A stretch of 64,000 nucleotides of DNA, taken from contig NZ_JABASX010000013.1 of the NCBI RefSeq assembly GCF_016107655.1, positions 1 to 64,000 of the forward strand. Reading direction: 5' to 3'. Shown here piece after piece: positions 8,264 to 15,404 of the stretch (position 1 is the first letter of the stretch; every line of letters begins with the position of its first letter). Source of the stretch: Brevibacterium antiquum (lineage in GTDB: Bacteria; Actinomycetota; Actinomycetes; Actinomycetales; Brevibacteriaceae). Below the pieces are notes generated by a model that had not been told where the DNA came from, searched no databases, and worked only from the letters and a program-made list of their open reading frames with translations. A program made the translations under genes and the position numbers.

Positions 8264-10483
8264 TTGTCGGTCGAATACGTCAGAACCGAAGAAGGGCTGC
8301 CACCGGTGGCTGTGGTCGAGAAACCACGGTGGACTCCGGTGAAGATCGTCATCTGGGTGGTCATCGCGTTGGTCGCTGCCGCCGGATGGGCCATGGTTGC
8401 GTTCGTGCGCGGAGAGGAGATGTCGGCCAGCTGGTTCGTCGCCGCTGCCGTGGGCAGCTACCTCATCGCGTTCCGCTTCTATGCCAAGTTCATCGAATGG
8501 AAGATCTGCCGCCCTGACCCGAAACGGGCCACGCCTGCAGAGCTCAATGACAATGGACGCGACTTCGCACCCACCGACCGCCGAGTGCTCTTCGGCCACC
8601 ACTTCGCCGCCATCTCGGGCGCCGGGCCACTGGTCGGACCGATCCTGGCCGCGCAGATGGGCTACCTGCCCGGTACTCTGTGGATCGTTCTCGGCGTCAT
8701 CGTCGCCGGCGGCGTCCAGGACTATCTGGTGCTGTTCTTCTCGATGCGCCGCAACGGCCGCTCGCTGGGTCAGATGACTCGCGATGAGCTTGGTCGCACA
8801 GGCGGAATCATCGCCTCGTTGGGCATCATCCTCATCATGGTGATCCTCATCGCCGTCCTCGGCGTCGTCATCATCAACGCACTGGCCGAGAGCCCTTGGG
8901 GTGTCTTCTCGATCGCCATGACGATTCCCATCGCCGTGTTCATGGGCATCTACATGCGCTACCTGCGTCCGGGCAAGGTCGTCGAGGTCTCCGTCATCGG
9001 CATCGTCCTCCTGATCCTGGCCATCGTGGCAGGCGGCTGGGTTCACAACTCGCCCGTGTGGTCGGAGTTCTTCCACCTCGACAAGGTGACACTGGCCTGG
9101 TGCCTGATGATCTATGGCTTCCTCGCCGCTGTACTGCCGGTCTGGGTGCTGCTGGCACCGCGTGACTACCTGTCGACCTTCATGAAGATCGGCACCATCA
9201 TCCTCTTGGCTGTCGGCATCCTCATCGTCAACCCGAGTGTGCAGATGCCAGCTGTGACCGAGTTCGCCTTCAACTCCGAGGGCCCTGCCTTCGCCGGAGC
9301 TCTGTTCCCGTTCCTCTTCATCACCATCGCCTGCGGGGCCCTATCGGGATTCCACGCGCTCATCTCCTCGGGCACCACGCCGAAGCTGATCGAGAAGGAA
9401 TCCCAGGCTCGCCTCATCGGCTACGGCGGAATGCTCATGGAGTCCTTCGTCGCCATCATGGCTCTGGTGGCCGCGATCTGCCTCGACAAAGGTCTGTACT
9501 TCGCGATGAACGCCGCCGAACCGCTCACGGGTGGAACAGCGCAGGGCGCCTCGGACTTCATCAACAACTCCCTGGGCATGTCCGGCGTTGCGACGAGTCC
9601 CGAGGTGCTCGAACAGGCAGCCAAGGACGTCGGCGAAGAGAGCATCGTCTCCCGCACCGGTGGTGCCCCGACCTTGGCGATGGGCATGGCGCACATCCTC
9701 CACAACATCTTCGGCGGTCCCGCGTGGATGTCGTTCTGGTACCACTTCGCGGTCATGTTCGAGGCTCTGTTCATCCTCACCACGATCGACGCCGGCACCC
9801 GCGTCGCCCGCTTCATGCTCAGCGACGCCCTCGGCAACTTCTCGAAGAAGTTCCGGGATCCTTCGTGGACCCCGGGCGCATGGCTGACGACGGCGCTCAT
9901 GGTCGCGGCTTGGGGGTCGATCCTGCTGATGGGAGTCACCGACCCTCTCGGCGGCATCAACACGCTGTTCCCGCTCTTCGGCATCTCCAACCAGCTGTTG
10001 GCAGCCATTGCGCTGGCGGTGATATTCGCCATCGTGTGCAAGATGGGTCTGGCCCGCTGGGCGTGGATCCCCGGCATACCGCTCGTGTGGGACCTCGTGG
10101 TCACCATGGCCGCGTCCTGGCAGAAGATCTTCTCATCCGATCCCGTCCTCGGCTACTGGGCTCAGCACTTCGCCTACAAGGACGCCTTGGCCGCCGGGGA
10201 GACCTCCTTGGGCAACACCGAAGGCGTGGCGGCGATGAATGCCGTCGTCCGCAACACCTTCGTCCAGGGCACTCTCTCCATCGTCTTCGCACTGCTCGTT
10301 GCCATGGTCGTCATCATGGCCGTGTGGAAGTCCATCGAAGCCATCAGGAAGGGAACGCTGCCCACCTCTGAGGAGCCCTACACGGAGACCAAGATATTTG
10401 CTCCGGCAGGTCTCATCGCACGGAAGGCCGAACGCGAGGTCCAGGCCCAGTGGGACGAGCGTTCCCCACACAGACGACCGTGA
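8264..10483 (+). CDS. cstA: CstA-family transporter (carbon starvation protein / pyruvate or peptide uptake)
   Basis: 739 aa integral membrane protein. The TTG at 8264 is chosen because AGGAGGA ends four bases ahead of it, while the ATG at 8219 has nothing. Family marks: FGHHFAAISGAGPLVGPILAAQMG (the most conserved CstA segment), GGVQDYLVLFFSMRRNGRSLGQM, and GALSGFHALISSGTTPKLI. About 16 hydrophobic spans are visible, beginning with VKIVIWVVIALVAAAGW. Characterised relatives are proton-coupled pyruvate (BtsT) or peptide (CstA) importers induced on nutrient shortage. The partner gene ybdD follows 45 bp downstream, as in many genomes. Confidence 0.93.
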   Translation: MSVEYVRTEEGLPPVAVVEKPRWTPVKIVIWVVIALVAAAGWAMVAFVRGEEMSASWFVAAAVGSYLIAFRFYAKFIEWKICRPDPKRATPAELNDNGRDFAPTDRRVLFGHHFAAISGAGPLVGPILAAQMGYLPGTLWIVLGVIVAGGVQDYLVLFFSMRRNGRSLGQMTRDELGRTGGIIASLGIILIMVILIAVLGVVIINALAESPWGVFSIAMTIPIAVFMGIYMRYLRPGKVVEVSVIGIVLLILAIVAGGWVHNSPVWSEFFHLDKVTLAWCLMIYGFLAAVLPVWVLLAPRDYLSTFMKIGTIILLAVGILIVNPSVQMPAVTEFAFNSEGPAFAGALFPFLFITIACGALSGFHALISSGTTPKLIEKESQARLIGYGGMLMESFVAIMALVAAICLDKGLYFAMNAAEPLTGGTAQGASDFINNSLGMSGVATSPEVLEQAAKDVGEESIVSRTGGAPTLAMGMAHILHNIFGGPAWMSFWYHFAVMFEALFILTTIDAGTRVARFMLSDALGNFSKKFRDPSWTPGAWLTTALMVAAWGSILLMGVTDPLGGINTLFPLFGISNQLLAAIALAVIFAIVCKMGLARWAWIPGIPLVWDLVVTMAASWQKIFSSDPVLGYWAQHFAYKDALAAGETSLGNTEGVAAMNAVVRNTFVQGTLSIVFALLVAMVVIMAVWKSIEAIRKGTLPTSEEPYTETKIFAPAGLIARKAEREVQAQWDERSPHRRP

Positions 10484-10528
10484 CCGTGTTCCATGTGACG
10501 TGACAGCGGCACGGAAAGGAGAGACACC

Positions 10529-10771
10529 ATGACCAGTGCAAGCACACATCCGCTGGAGCGTCTCGTGAAGGACCCATGGGGATCGCTTCGCCGAGGCGCG
10601 GCAGGACTCCTGTGGTACCTCAAGGAGGTCATGGGTGAGAACGCCTACATCCATTACATGGAGTCCTACGAGCGTCGACACGGCACTCGCGAGGGCGCCA
10701 TGGGAGAGAAGGAGTTCTGGCGTGACCTCACCGATGAGCAGGACCGCAATCCGAAGGTTCGATGCTGCTGA
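10529..10771 (+). CDS. YbdD/YjiX family small protein, CstA partner
   Basis: 80 aa, the normal size for this DUF466 family. The start has AAAGGAGAG seven bases upstream. Conserved core: WYLKEVMGENAYIHYMESYERRHG, then the acidic FWRDLTDEQDRNPKVRCC tail ending in two cysteines, as in many family members. Genes of this family nearly always follow a cstA-type gene, and the small protein is required for transport in the studied enterobacterial cases. It is separated from the SMR operon by a strong terminator. Confidence 0.92.
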   Translation: MTSASTHPLERLVKDPWGSLRRGAAGLLWYLKEVMGENAYIHYMESYERRHGTREGAMGEKEFWRDLTDEQDRNPKVRCC

Positions 10772-10796
10772 AGTTCAGCGCCAATGAACCCTGAAT

Positions 10797-10842
10797 GAGG
10801 CCCGGGTCTGTGTGGAGATTCCTCCGCACAGACCCGGGCCTC
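10797..10842 (+). terminator. Terminator of the cstA-ybdD operon
   Basis: A 16-bp perfect stem beginning GAGGCCCGGGTCTGTG pairs with its complement ending at 10842; the loop itself can fold further (TGGAG/CTCCG). It begins 25 nt after the ybdD stop. Confidence 0.85.
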
Positions 10843-10878
10843 GTCGCGTGACAGGACGCTGACCGATTTTCCTGCCGG

Positions 10879-11301
10879 ATGACTATGGCCGACAATTGTC
10901 ATGTGCGCAAATGGCTGTTTCTGATGGGTGCCATCATCGCCGAGGTGACCGGCACCCTGGCGCTGAAGGGAGCTCTTGACTCCCCCGCCCTCTATATCCT
11001 CGTCGGCCTCGGCTATGCCGCAGCGTTCGTCTTCCTCAGCCTCACCCTCCGCGTCGGTATGCCGCTGGGCATCGCCTACGGAATCTGGGGCGCAGCGGGA
11101 GTCGCACTCACCGCGATCCTTTCCCTCGTCCTCTTCGCTGAACCGCTCACACCCGTCATGATCACAGGAATCGTCTTCATCATGGCCGGCGTCATCCTCG
11201 TCGAGGTCGGCAACCGCGAAGACGATGCGCACCAGGCTGTCCCGAACGCGCCGGAGACCGAGACAGACCCACCGCAGACCGAGCCGGGAGGCGAGTCATG
11301 A
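10879..11301 (+). CDS. Small multidrug resistance (SMR) efflux subunit 1
   Basis: 140 aa with four transmembrane helices in the first 105 residues and a hydrophilic, Pro/Glu/Thr-rich tail. The SMR proton/substrate-coupling Glu is in AIIAEVTGT, and the third-helix block MPLGIAYGIWGAAGVALTA is typical. The start is uncertain: ATG 10879, ATG 10885 or GTG 10903 (just after the palindrome GACAATTGTC at 10891-10900); family members usually start a few residues before the WLFLMGAI segment, which favours the last. The next gene overlaps by 4 bp and encodes a second SMR protein, so the pair probably forms a heterodimeric pump as in the EbrAB or YkkCD systems. The long tail presumably fixes its topology relative to its partner. 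Confidence 0.88.
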   Translation: MTMADNCHVRKWLFLMGAIIAEVTGTLALKGALDSPALYILVGLGYAAAFVFLSLTLRVGMPLGIAYGIWGAAGVALTAILSLVLFAEPLTPVMITGIVFIMAGVILVEVGNREDDAHQAVPNAPETETDPPQTEPGGES

Positions 11302-11630
11302 TCATCGGCTGGATTCTGCTCGCCATCGCAATCGTCCTCGAGGTCGCGGCCACTATCTGTCTGCGGATGGCATCGGTCGGCGGCAGCAGATGGTGGTACA
11401 CGGGAGTCGCCGCTGGATACCTCGTCTCATTCAGCCTGCTCAGCCTGACGCTGCGCACAGGCATCCCCTTGGGCGTGGCCTACGGAATCTGGGCCGCCAC
11501 CGGGGTGGCTCTGACGGCATTGGCCGGCCGCGCGCTGTTCAAGGAGAAGCTGACGCGGAAGATGCTCTTCGGCATCGGTCTCATCCTCATCGGCGTGCTG
11601 CTCATCGAACTCGGCTCCTCGCACACCTAG
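11298..11630 (+). CDS. Small multidrug resistance (SMR) efflux subunit 2
   Basis: 110 aa, the classical SMR length, four helices. The coupling Glu is in AIVLEVAATICLRMA and the helix-3 block IPLGVAYGIWAATGVALTA closely matches that of subunit 1. Starts inside the stop of subunit 1 (ATGA), so the two are made in a coupled ratio. Its TAG stop at 11628-11630 lies inside the 6-bp sequence duplicated by the IS481-family insertion that begins two bases later, so the element disrupts only the trailer, not the protein. Confidence 0.9.
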   Translation: MIIGWILLAIAIVLEVAATICLRMASVGGSRWWYTGVAAGYLVSFSLLSLTLRTGIPLGVAYGIWAATGVALTALAGRALFKEKLTRKMLFGIGLILIGVLLIELGSSHT

Positions 11631-11631
11631 A
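11626..11631. repeat. Target site duplication, left copy (CCTAGA)
   Basis: CCTAGA directly abuts the left inverted repeat and is repeated exactly at 13891-13896 next to the right inverted repeat. It contains the TAG stop of the second SMR gene. Confidence 0.85.
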
Positions 11632-11653
11632 TGTGATGTCCAGGGACGTTGTT
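11632..11653 (+). repeat. Left terminal inverted repeat of the IS481-family element
   Basis: 22 bp beginning TGTGATGTCCAGGG and ending CGTTGTT; every base is matched in inverse orientation by 13869-13890. Confidence 0.92.
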
Positions 11654-11738
11654 CTGCCCCCGCGCGCAATGACACCGTGCTGATTCAAGAAGTATCCGTC
11701 CAGACCGCTCACCATTGAAGGCATGTAGAGTTTGGGGC

Positions 11739-11804
11739 ATGTCGAGTCCCGAATCAGACAGGTCAGGGGTTGTCGGTCACACCGCCAGCCCCTTGAACCA
11801 CTAG
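11739..11804 (+). other. Small open frame in the cmx leader (21 codons)
   Basis: ATG at 11739 opens a frame of 21 codons (begins MSSPESDRSG) that stops at TAG 11802-11804, seven bases before a hairpin at 11811-11831. GGGG stands just ahead of the ATG. It may be a leader peptide of the exporter gene or chance; no further support. Confidence 0.25.
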
Positions 11805-11810
11805 TTACGA

Positions 11811-11831
11811 CGCCCACGATCTGTGTGGGCG
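11811..11831 (+). promoter_or_regulatory. Hairpin in the cmx leader
   Basis: CGCCCAC and GTGGGCG form a 7-bp GC stem with the loop GATCTGT, about 80 nt before the exporter start and directly ahead of a second small frame. Possibly part of an attenuation device. Confidence 0.4.
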
Positions 11832-11832
11832 T

Positions 11833-11886
11833 ATGTCTGGCGTACCCGGGGCACTGGCCTTGGTGACAAGAAGAACCATTTCTTGA
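11833..11886 (+). CDS. Putative 17-aa leader peptide upstream of cmx
   Basis: ATG at 11833 to TGA at 11884-11886 encodes MSGVPGALALVTRRTIS. The last codons lie in a stem formed by CAAGAA (11867-11872) and TTCTTG (11880-11885), 21 nt before the exporter ATG. Chloramphenicol exporters of the CmlA type are controlled by ribosome stalling on short leader peptides, so this position is suggestive. The frame is short, and no ribosome binding site of quality is visible, so it is an inference from layout only. Confidence 0.35.
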   Translation: MSGVPGALALVTRRTIS

Positions 11887-11907
11887 TCTCACACCTCGGA
11901 GTACTCG

Positions 11908-12990
11908 ATGCCTTTTGCTCTCTACATGCTTGCCCTGGCGGTCTTCGTCATGGGCACTTCAGAATTCATGCTCGCGGGATTGCTCCCCGCGATCGCGACC
12001 GAACTTGACGTCTCGGTCGGCACTGCAGGCCTGCTGACCTCCGCATTCGCGGTCGGTATGGTCGTCGGCGCGCCAGTGATGGCGGCATTCGCTCGCCGTT
12101 GGCCACCGCGGCTCACATTGATCGTTTGCCTTCTCGTGTTCGCGGGAAGCCACGTCATCGGAGCGATGACACCAGTGTTCTCTCTCCTGCTCATCACCCG
12201 GGTGCTCAGCGCTCTCGCAAACGCAGGCTTCCTCGCCGTAGCACTGAGCACTGCCACTACCCTCGTGCCAGCGAACCAGAAGGGGCGTGCACTGTCGATC
12301 CTGCTCTCCGGCACGACGATCGCAACCGTCGTGGGCGTCCCCTCCGGGGCACTGCTCGGCACAGCGCTGGGCTGGCGAACGACGTTCTGGGCGATCGCCA
12401 TCCTCTGTATTCCCGCGGCCGTTGGAGTCATTCGTGGCGTCACGAACAATGTTGGTCGGAGCGCGACTAGCGCGACCTCACCAAGACTCCGTGCCGAGCT
12501 CAGCCAGTTGGCGACGCCGCGGCTCATCCTGGCCATGGCACTCGGAGCGCTGATCAACGGAGGGACCTTTGCGGCATTCACCTTCCTGGCACCCGTCGTG
12601 ACCGAGACCGCGGGCTTGGCCGAAGCGTGGGTGTCCGTCGCGCTGGTGATGTTCGGCATCGGATCGTTCCTTGGCGTCACGATCGCAGGACGACTATCAG
12701 ATCAACGACCTGGCCTCGTGCTCGCAGTCGACGGACCGCTGTTGCTGACAGGCTGGATCGTGTTGGCAGTGGTCGCATCTCATCCCGTTGCGCTTATCGT
12801 GCTCGTCCTCGTTCAGGGCTTCCTGTCGTTCGGCGTCGGCAGTACTCTGATCACGCGTGTGCTGTATTCAGCATCGGGTGCGCCAACGATGGGCGGTTCG
12901 TACGCAACCGCAGCATTGAATATCGGAGCTGCCGCGGGGCCTGTGCTTGGTGCGTTCGGGCTCACGAATACCGCGGCGGAGGCCAATTGA
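11908..12990 (+). CDS. cmx: Cmx-type chloramphenicol exporter (MFS), shortened at the C-terminus
   Basis: 360 aa drug:proton antiporter of the DHA1 branch of the major facilitator superfamily. The N-terminus MPFALYMLALAVFVMGTSEFM and the MFS motif-A-like loop AAFARRWPPRLTL are as I remember Cmx from Corynebacterium; that protein has about 391 aa. Here ...AAGPVLGAFGL runs straight into TNTAAEAN, so about 31 residues, the last membrane helix, seem to be missing by an in-frame deletion, leaving 11 helices. CGGAG precedes the ATG. The stop overlaps the transposase start (TGATG). Whether the 11-helix form still exports the drug is unknown. Predicted phenotype if functional: reduced susceptibility to chloramphenicol. 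Confidence 0.85.
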   Translation: MPFALYMLALAVFVMGTSEFMLAGLLPAIATELDVSVGTAGLLTSAFAVGMVVGAPVMAAFARRWPPRLTLIVCLLVFAGSHVIGAMTPVFSLLLITRVLSALANAGFLAVALSTATTLVPANQKGRALSILLSGTTIATVVGVPSGALLGTALGWRTTFWAIAILCIPAAVGVIRGVTNNVGRSATSATSPRLRAELSQLATPRLILAMALGALINGGTFAAFTFLAPVVTETAGLAEAWVSVALVMFGIGSFLGVTIAGRLSDQRPGLVLAVDGPLLLTGWIVLAVVASHPVALIVLVLVQGFLSFGVGSTLITRVLYSASGAPTMGGSYATAALNIGAAAGPVLGAFGLTNTAAEAN

Positions 12991-13895
12991 TGACCCATCC
13001 GAACGCTCTTCTCACTCCTCGTGCCCGTCTCCGGTTAGCCCGACTGATTGTCGAAGACGGCTATCCGGCCACGATCGCCGCAAAGATGTTCATGTTTTCC
13101 CCGATCACTGCCCGGAAATGGGCCGGCCGCTACCGGGAAGAGGGCGAGTTTGGGATGCAGGATCGCTCCAGCAAGCCGCACCGGATCCCAGCCAGGACGC
13201 CCGAACATGTCAGAAGATCATCAACCTGCGCTGGCGGCTTCGACTGGGGCCAGCCCAAATCGCTGCGCGACTTGGTCTCTCGACGTCGACTGTTCGCGCG
13301 GTCCTCGTCCGTTGCCGCGTGAACCGTCTCTCGCATATCGATCGTGTCACTGGCGAGCCATTGCGGCGATATGAGCATCCTCATCCGGGATCGTTGATTC
13401 ATGTCGATGTCACGAAGTTCGGCAACATCCCCGACGGCGGTGGACATCGTTACGTAGGTCGGAAGCAAGGCGCACGGAACACGCTCGCGACTCCGGGATT
13501 ACCACGAGGAAAAGACACAAGCCGCGCACCGGAACGGCGTTCGTTCACACAGTCATCGACGACCACTCCCGCGTCGCATACGCAGAAATCTGGTCGGATG
13601 AGCAGGCGAGCACAGCGGTGGGAGTTCTCGAACGCGCCGTGGACTGGTTCGCCGAACGAGGCGTGACCGTCAAGCGAGTCCTATCCGACAACGGGTCGGC
13701 CTACAGATCCCACGCATGGAGGGACTTTCTGCGCTCGGGGACGGATGAGCCTATGCCAGGTTTTACGGTTCAGAGGCCGAAAGACGCCTGGCGCTGCCCG
13801 GCTGGCTCCACTTCTATAACCACCACCGACACCACTCTGCGATTGGCGGCGCACCCTTCGACCGACTCAACAACGTCCCTGGACATCACACCTAG
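12990..13895 (+). pseudogene. IS481-family transposase remnant
   Basis: Starts at ATG 12990 with an N-terminal helix-turn-helix (MTHPNALLTPRARLRLARLI, then ITARKWAGRYREEG). Near 13212 one base is missing and the sense moves to another frame (KIINLRWRLRLGPAQIAARLG, then LIHVDVTKFG with the first catalytic Asp). Near 13535 a second one-base loss moves it again (FVHTVIDDHSRVAY, WFAERGVTVKRVLSDNGSAY with the second Asp). After WRDFLRSG some 35 codons are deleted, removing the segment that carries the third catalytic residue (Glu of the DDE triad), and the resumed frame meets a TGA at 13746 where Trp is usual. It ends GWLHFYNHHRHHSAIGG...VPGHHT. The stop TAG at 13893-13895 lies outside the element, in the duplicated target. 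Confidence 0.92.
13869..13890 (-). repeat. Right terminal inverted repeat of the IS481-family element
   Basis: Reads AACAACGTCCCTGG to ACATCACA on the plus strand, the exact inverse of 11632-11653. It also encodes the last residues of the transposase (NNVPGHH). Confidence 0.92.
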
Positions 13896-13896
13896 A
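13891..13896. repeat. Target site duplication, right copy (CCTAGA)
   Basis: Second copy of CCTAGA. It supplies the stop codon TAG to the transposase remnant, and without the element it would place the SMR operon stop 16 bp from the xthA stop. Confidence 0.85.
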
Positions 13897-13911
13897 CGAC
13901 CAGTCTGCGGC

Positions 13912-14724
13912 CTACTTCGGTGCGGGGAGATCGTAGTCGATAACGAGCGGTGCGTGATCGGACCAGCGCTCGGCCCAGCTGTCAGCCTTGTCGACAGTGG
14001 CCTTGACTGCCGCCTGGGCAAGTTCCGGTGTCGCCATCTGATAGTCGATGCGCCACCCGGCGTTGTTATCGAAGGCCTGTCCGCGCATGGACCACCAGGT
14101 GTAGGGGCCGTCGACATCGCCGCTGAGCTTCCGGTGTACGTCGACGAAGCCGACATCGCCGAAGAAACCGTCGAAGTACGCGCGCTCCTCGGGCAGGAAT
14201 CCCGCCTTCTTGCGGTTGGCCTTCCAGTTCTTCAGGTCGCGTTCGGTGTGGCAGACGTTGAGGTCACCGGTGACCAGCACGTGGTCGGCGTGCTCTGCGA
14301 GTTCGGGCAGGCGCACGGTCATTCGGTCGAGGAAGCGGTACTTGTCCTCCTGTTTGGGGGTGTCCACCTCACCGGAATGGACGTAGGCCGATACGAGAGT
14401 CAGCAGCGACCCGTCACCGAGGCGGTAGTCCGTTTCCACCCACCGGCCGGCGCGGTCGAAGTACCCGTCCGCACCGAGTCCTTCGCGTACCTCGGCTGGC
14501 TCCGTGCGTGCCATAACGGCGACTCCGGCGCGTCCCTTCGCCTCGGCGTCGTGGCTGATCGTGGTGTACTCGGTGTCCTCGAGCACTTTGAGGGCGATGT
14601 CGTTGGCGGCCCGGACTTCCTGCAGTGTGATGAAGTCGGGTTTCGCACTGTCCACCCAGGTGGGCATCCCCTTTCTCCATGCTGCTCGAACTCCGTTGAC
14701 GTTGACTGATGCAATCCGAATCAT
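13912..14724 (-). CDS. xthA: Exodeoxyribonuclease III
   Basis: 270 aa AP endonuclease/3'-5' exonuclease of base-excision repair. The ATG at 14724 (MIRIASVNVNGVRAA) matches the usual N-terminus; a second ATG at 14736 is possible. A TGATAGA sequence seven bases ahead suggests a -10 element and a leaderless message. Catalytic marks: FITLQEVRA (metal Glu), YVHSGEVDTPKQEDKY, LVTGDLNVCHTERDLKNWK (Asp and Asn), YTWWSMRGQAF, and WSDHAPLVIDYD (Asp-His pair). Convergent with the SMR operon, from which it is now separated by the transposable element. Confidence 0.92.
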   Translation of the reverse strand: MIRIASVNVNGVRAAWRKGMPTWVDSAKPDFITLQEVRAANDIALKVLEDTEYTTISHDAEAKGRAGVAVMARTEPAEVREGLGADGYFDRAGRWVETDYRLGDGSLLTLVSAYVHSGEVDTPKQEDKYRFLDRMTVRLPELAEHADHVLVTGDLNVCHTERDLKNWKANRKKAGFLPEERAYFDGFFGDVGFVDVHRKLSGDVDGPYTWWSMRGQAFDNNAGWRIDYQMATPELAQAAVKATVDKADSWAERWSDHAPLVIDYDLPAPK

Positions 14725-14808
14725 GTGTTCTATCATGGCATGAGCGCACTACTCATACGGGCTTGGGCGTTATAGAGTGATGGAAAGAAACATATTTCAG
14801 GAGGCGTA

Positions 14809-15297
14809 ATGGCTGTTGACGAGACTTTCGATTCTGAGCAGCTGAGCATCAGCCCGCTTGACGAAGTAGACGCCCGTGAGATGCGCGAGTTCCTGCTCGG
14901 TGCGCAGGAGAACTTCTGGGGAGACCGGGACCTGAGCGGCGATCACGATGCCTACTGGTTCCGCCAGTTCGTGACATCGGGACTGGTGGCCAGATACCGT
15001 TCGGAGATCGTCGGCTATCTGCTCGGCGTCATCCCCCATGATGGCCCTTCCTACATCCACCTGGTTGCCGCCCGATCGGATTTCCGACATAAGGGAATCG
15101 GTCGTCACCTGTACCAGCACTTCATCGAACACTCGCGAACCGTTGGAGTCTCATCGGTGCAGGCCACAACCATGCCGGATTCTTCCGCAGCGATCTCGTT
15201 CCATTCCTCACTCGGGTTCACCGGTGAACTCATCGAAGACTATGCGGGTGCCGGAGATCCGCGCGTGTTCTTCGAGCTCAAACTCCTCGAGGAGTGA
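14809..15297 (+). CDS. GNAT-family N-acetyltransferase
   Basis: 162 aa single-domain GNAT. The acetyl-CoA pyrophosphate loop is ARSDFRHKGIGRHLYQHFIEH, and the C-terminal part has MPDSSAAISFHSSLGF, typical of the family. AGGAGG stands six bases ahead of the ATG. It is divergent from xthA with an 84-bp shared promoter region and followed by a bidirectional terminator. The substrate cannot be told from sequence. Confidence 0.87.
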   Translation: MAVDETFDSEQLSISPLDEVDAREMREFLLGAQENFWGDRDLSGDHDAYWFRQFVTSGLVARYRSEIVGYLLGVIPHDGPSYIHLVAARSDFRHKGIGRHLYQHFIEHSRTVGVSSVQATTMPDSSAAISFHSSLGFTGELIEDYAGAGDPRVFFELKLLEE

Positions 15298-15342
15298 TGA
15301 ACGCACTGGCCTGACCAGCGAACAGAGACCGGAGCAGCAGAA

Positions 15343-15392
15343 CTGAGACAGACGGCCTCCCACACACAGGTGTGGGAGGCCGTCTGTCTCAG
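15343..15392. terminator. Bidirectional terminator between the GNAT gene and folD
   Basis: A perfect 23-bp stem (starts CTGAGACAGACGGCC) around the loop ACAG, between two convergent genes. Confidence 0.9.
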
Positions 15393-15404
15393 AACGTGAA
15401 CCGT

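Larger units (their letters stand above)
11632..13890 (+). mobile_element. IS481-family transposable element carrying a cmx-type efflux gene
   Basis: 2,259 bp bounded by perfect 22-bp inverted repeats and flanked by a 6-bp direct duplication CCTAGA. Content in order: a 250-bp leader region, a Cmx-like exporter gene, and a transposase pseudogene that ends at the right repeat. The arrangement matches my memory of the corynebacterial chloramphenicol-resistance transposon Tn5564 (cmx plus an IS481-like transposase and 22-bp repeats), but the identity needs a database comparison. The transposase is unusable (see its entry), whereas repeats and target duplication are intact, which implies that this copy was moved by a transposase supplied in trans, or decayed very recently. 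It separates the convergent SMR operon and xthA. Confidence 0.9.

Noticed and set aside
8210..9076. 288-codon minus-strand frame opposite cstA
   Set aside because: Asp/His/Glu-rich antisense shadow of hydrophobic codons in cstA; no independent signal.
12700..12990. Reading the short Cmx as a separate 11-helix family
   Set aside because: The N-terminal 345 residues follow Cmx closely and the tail TAAEAN is that of Cmx, so a local deletion is simpler.
13618..14709. 363-codon plus frame crossing the right end of the element into the xthA region
   Set aside because: Its first part is the displaced transposase frame and the rest is antisense to xthA; not a fusion gene.
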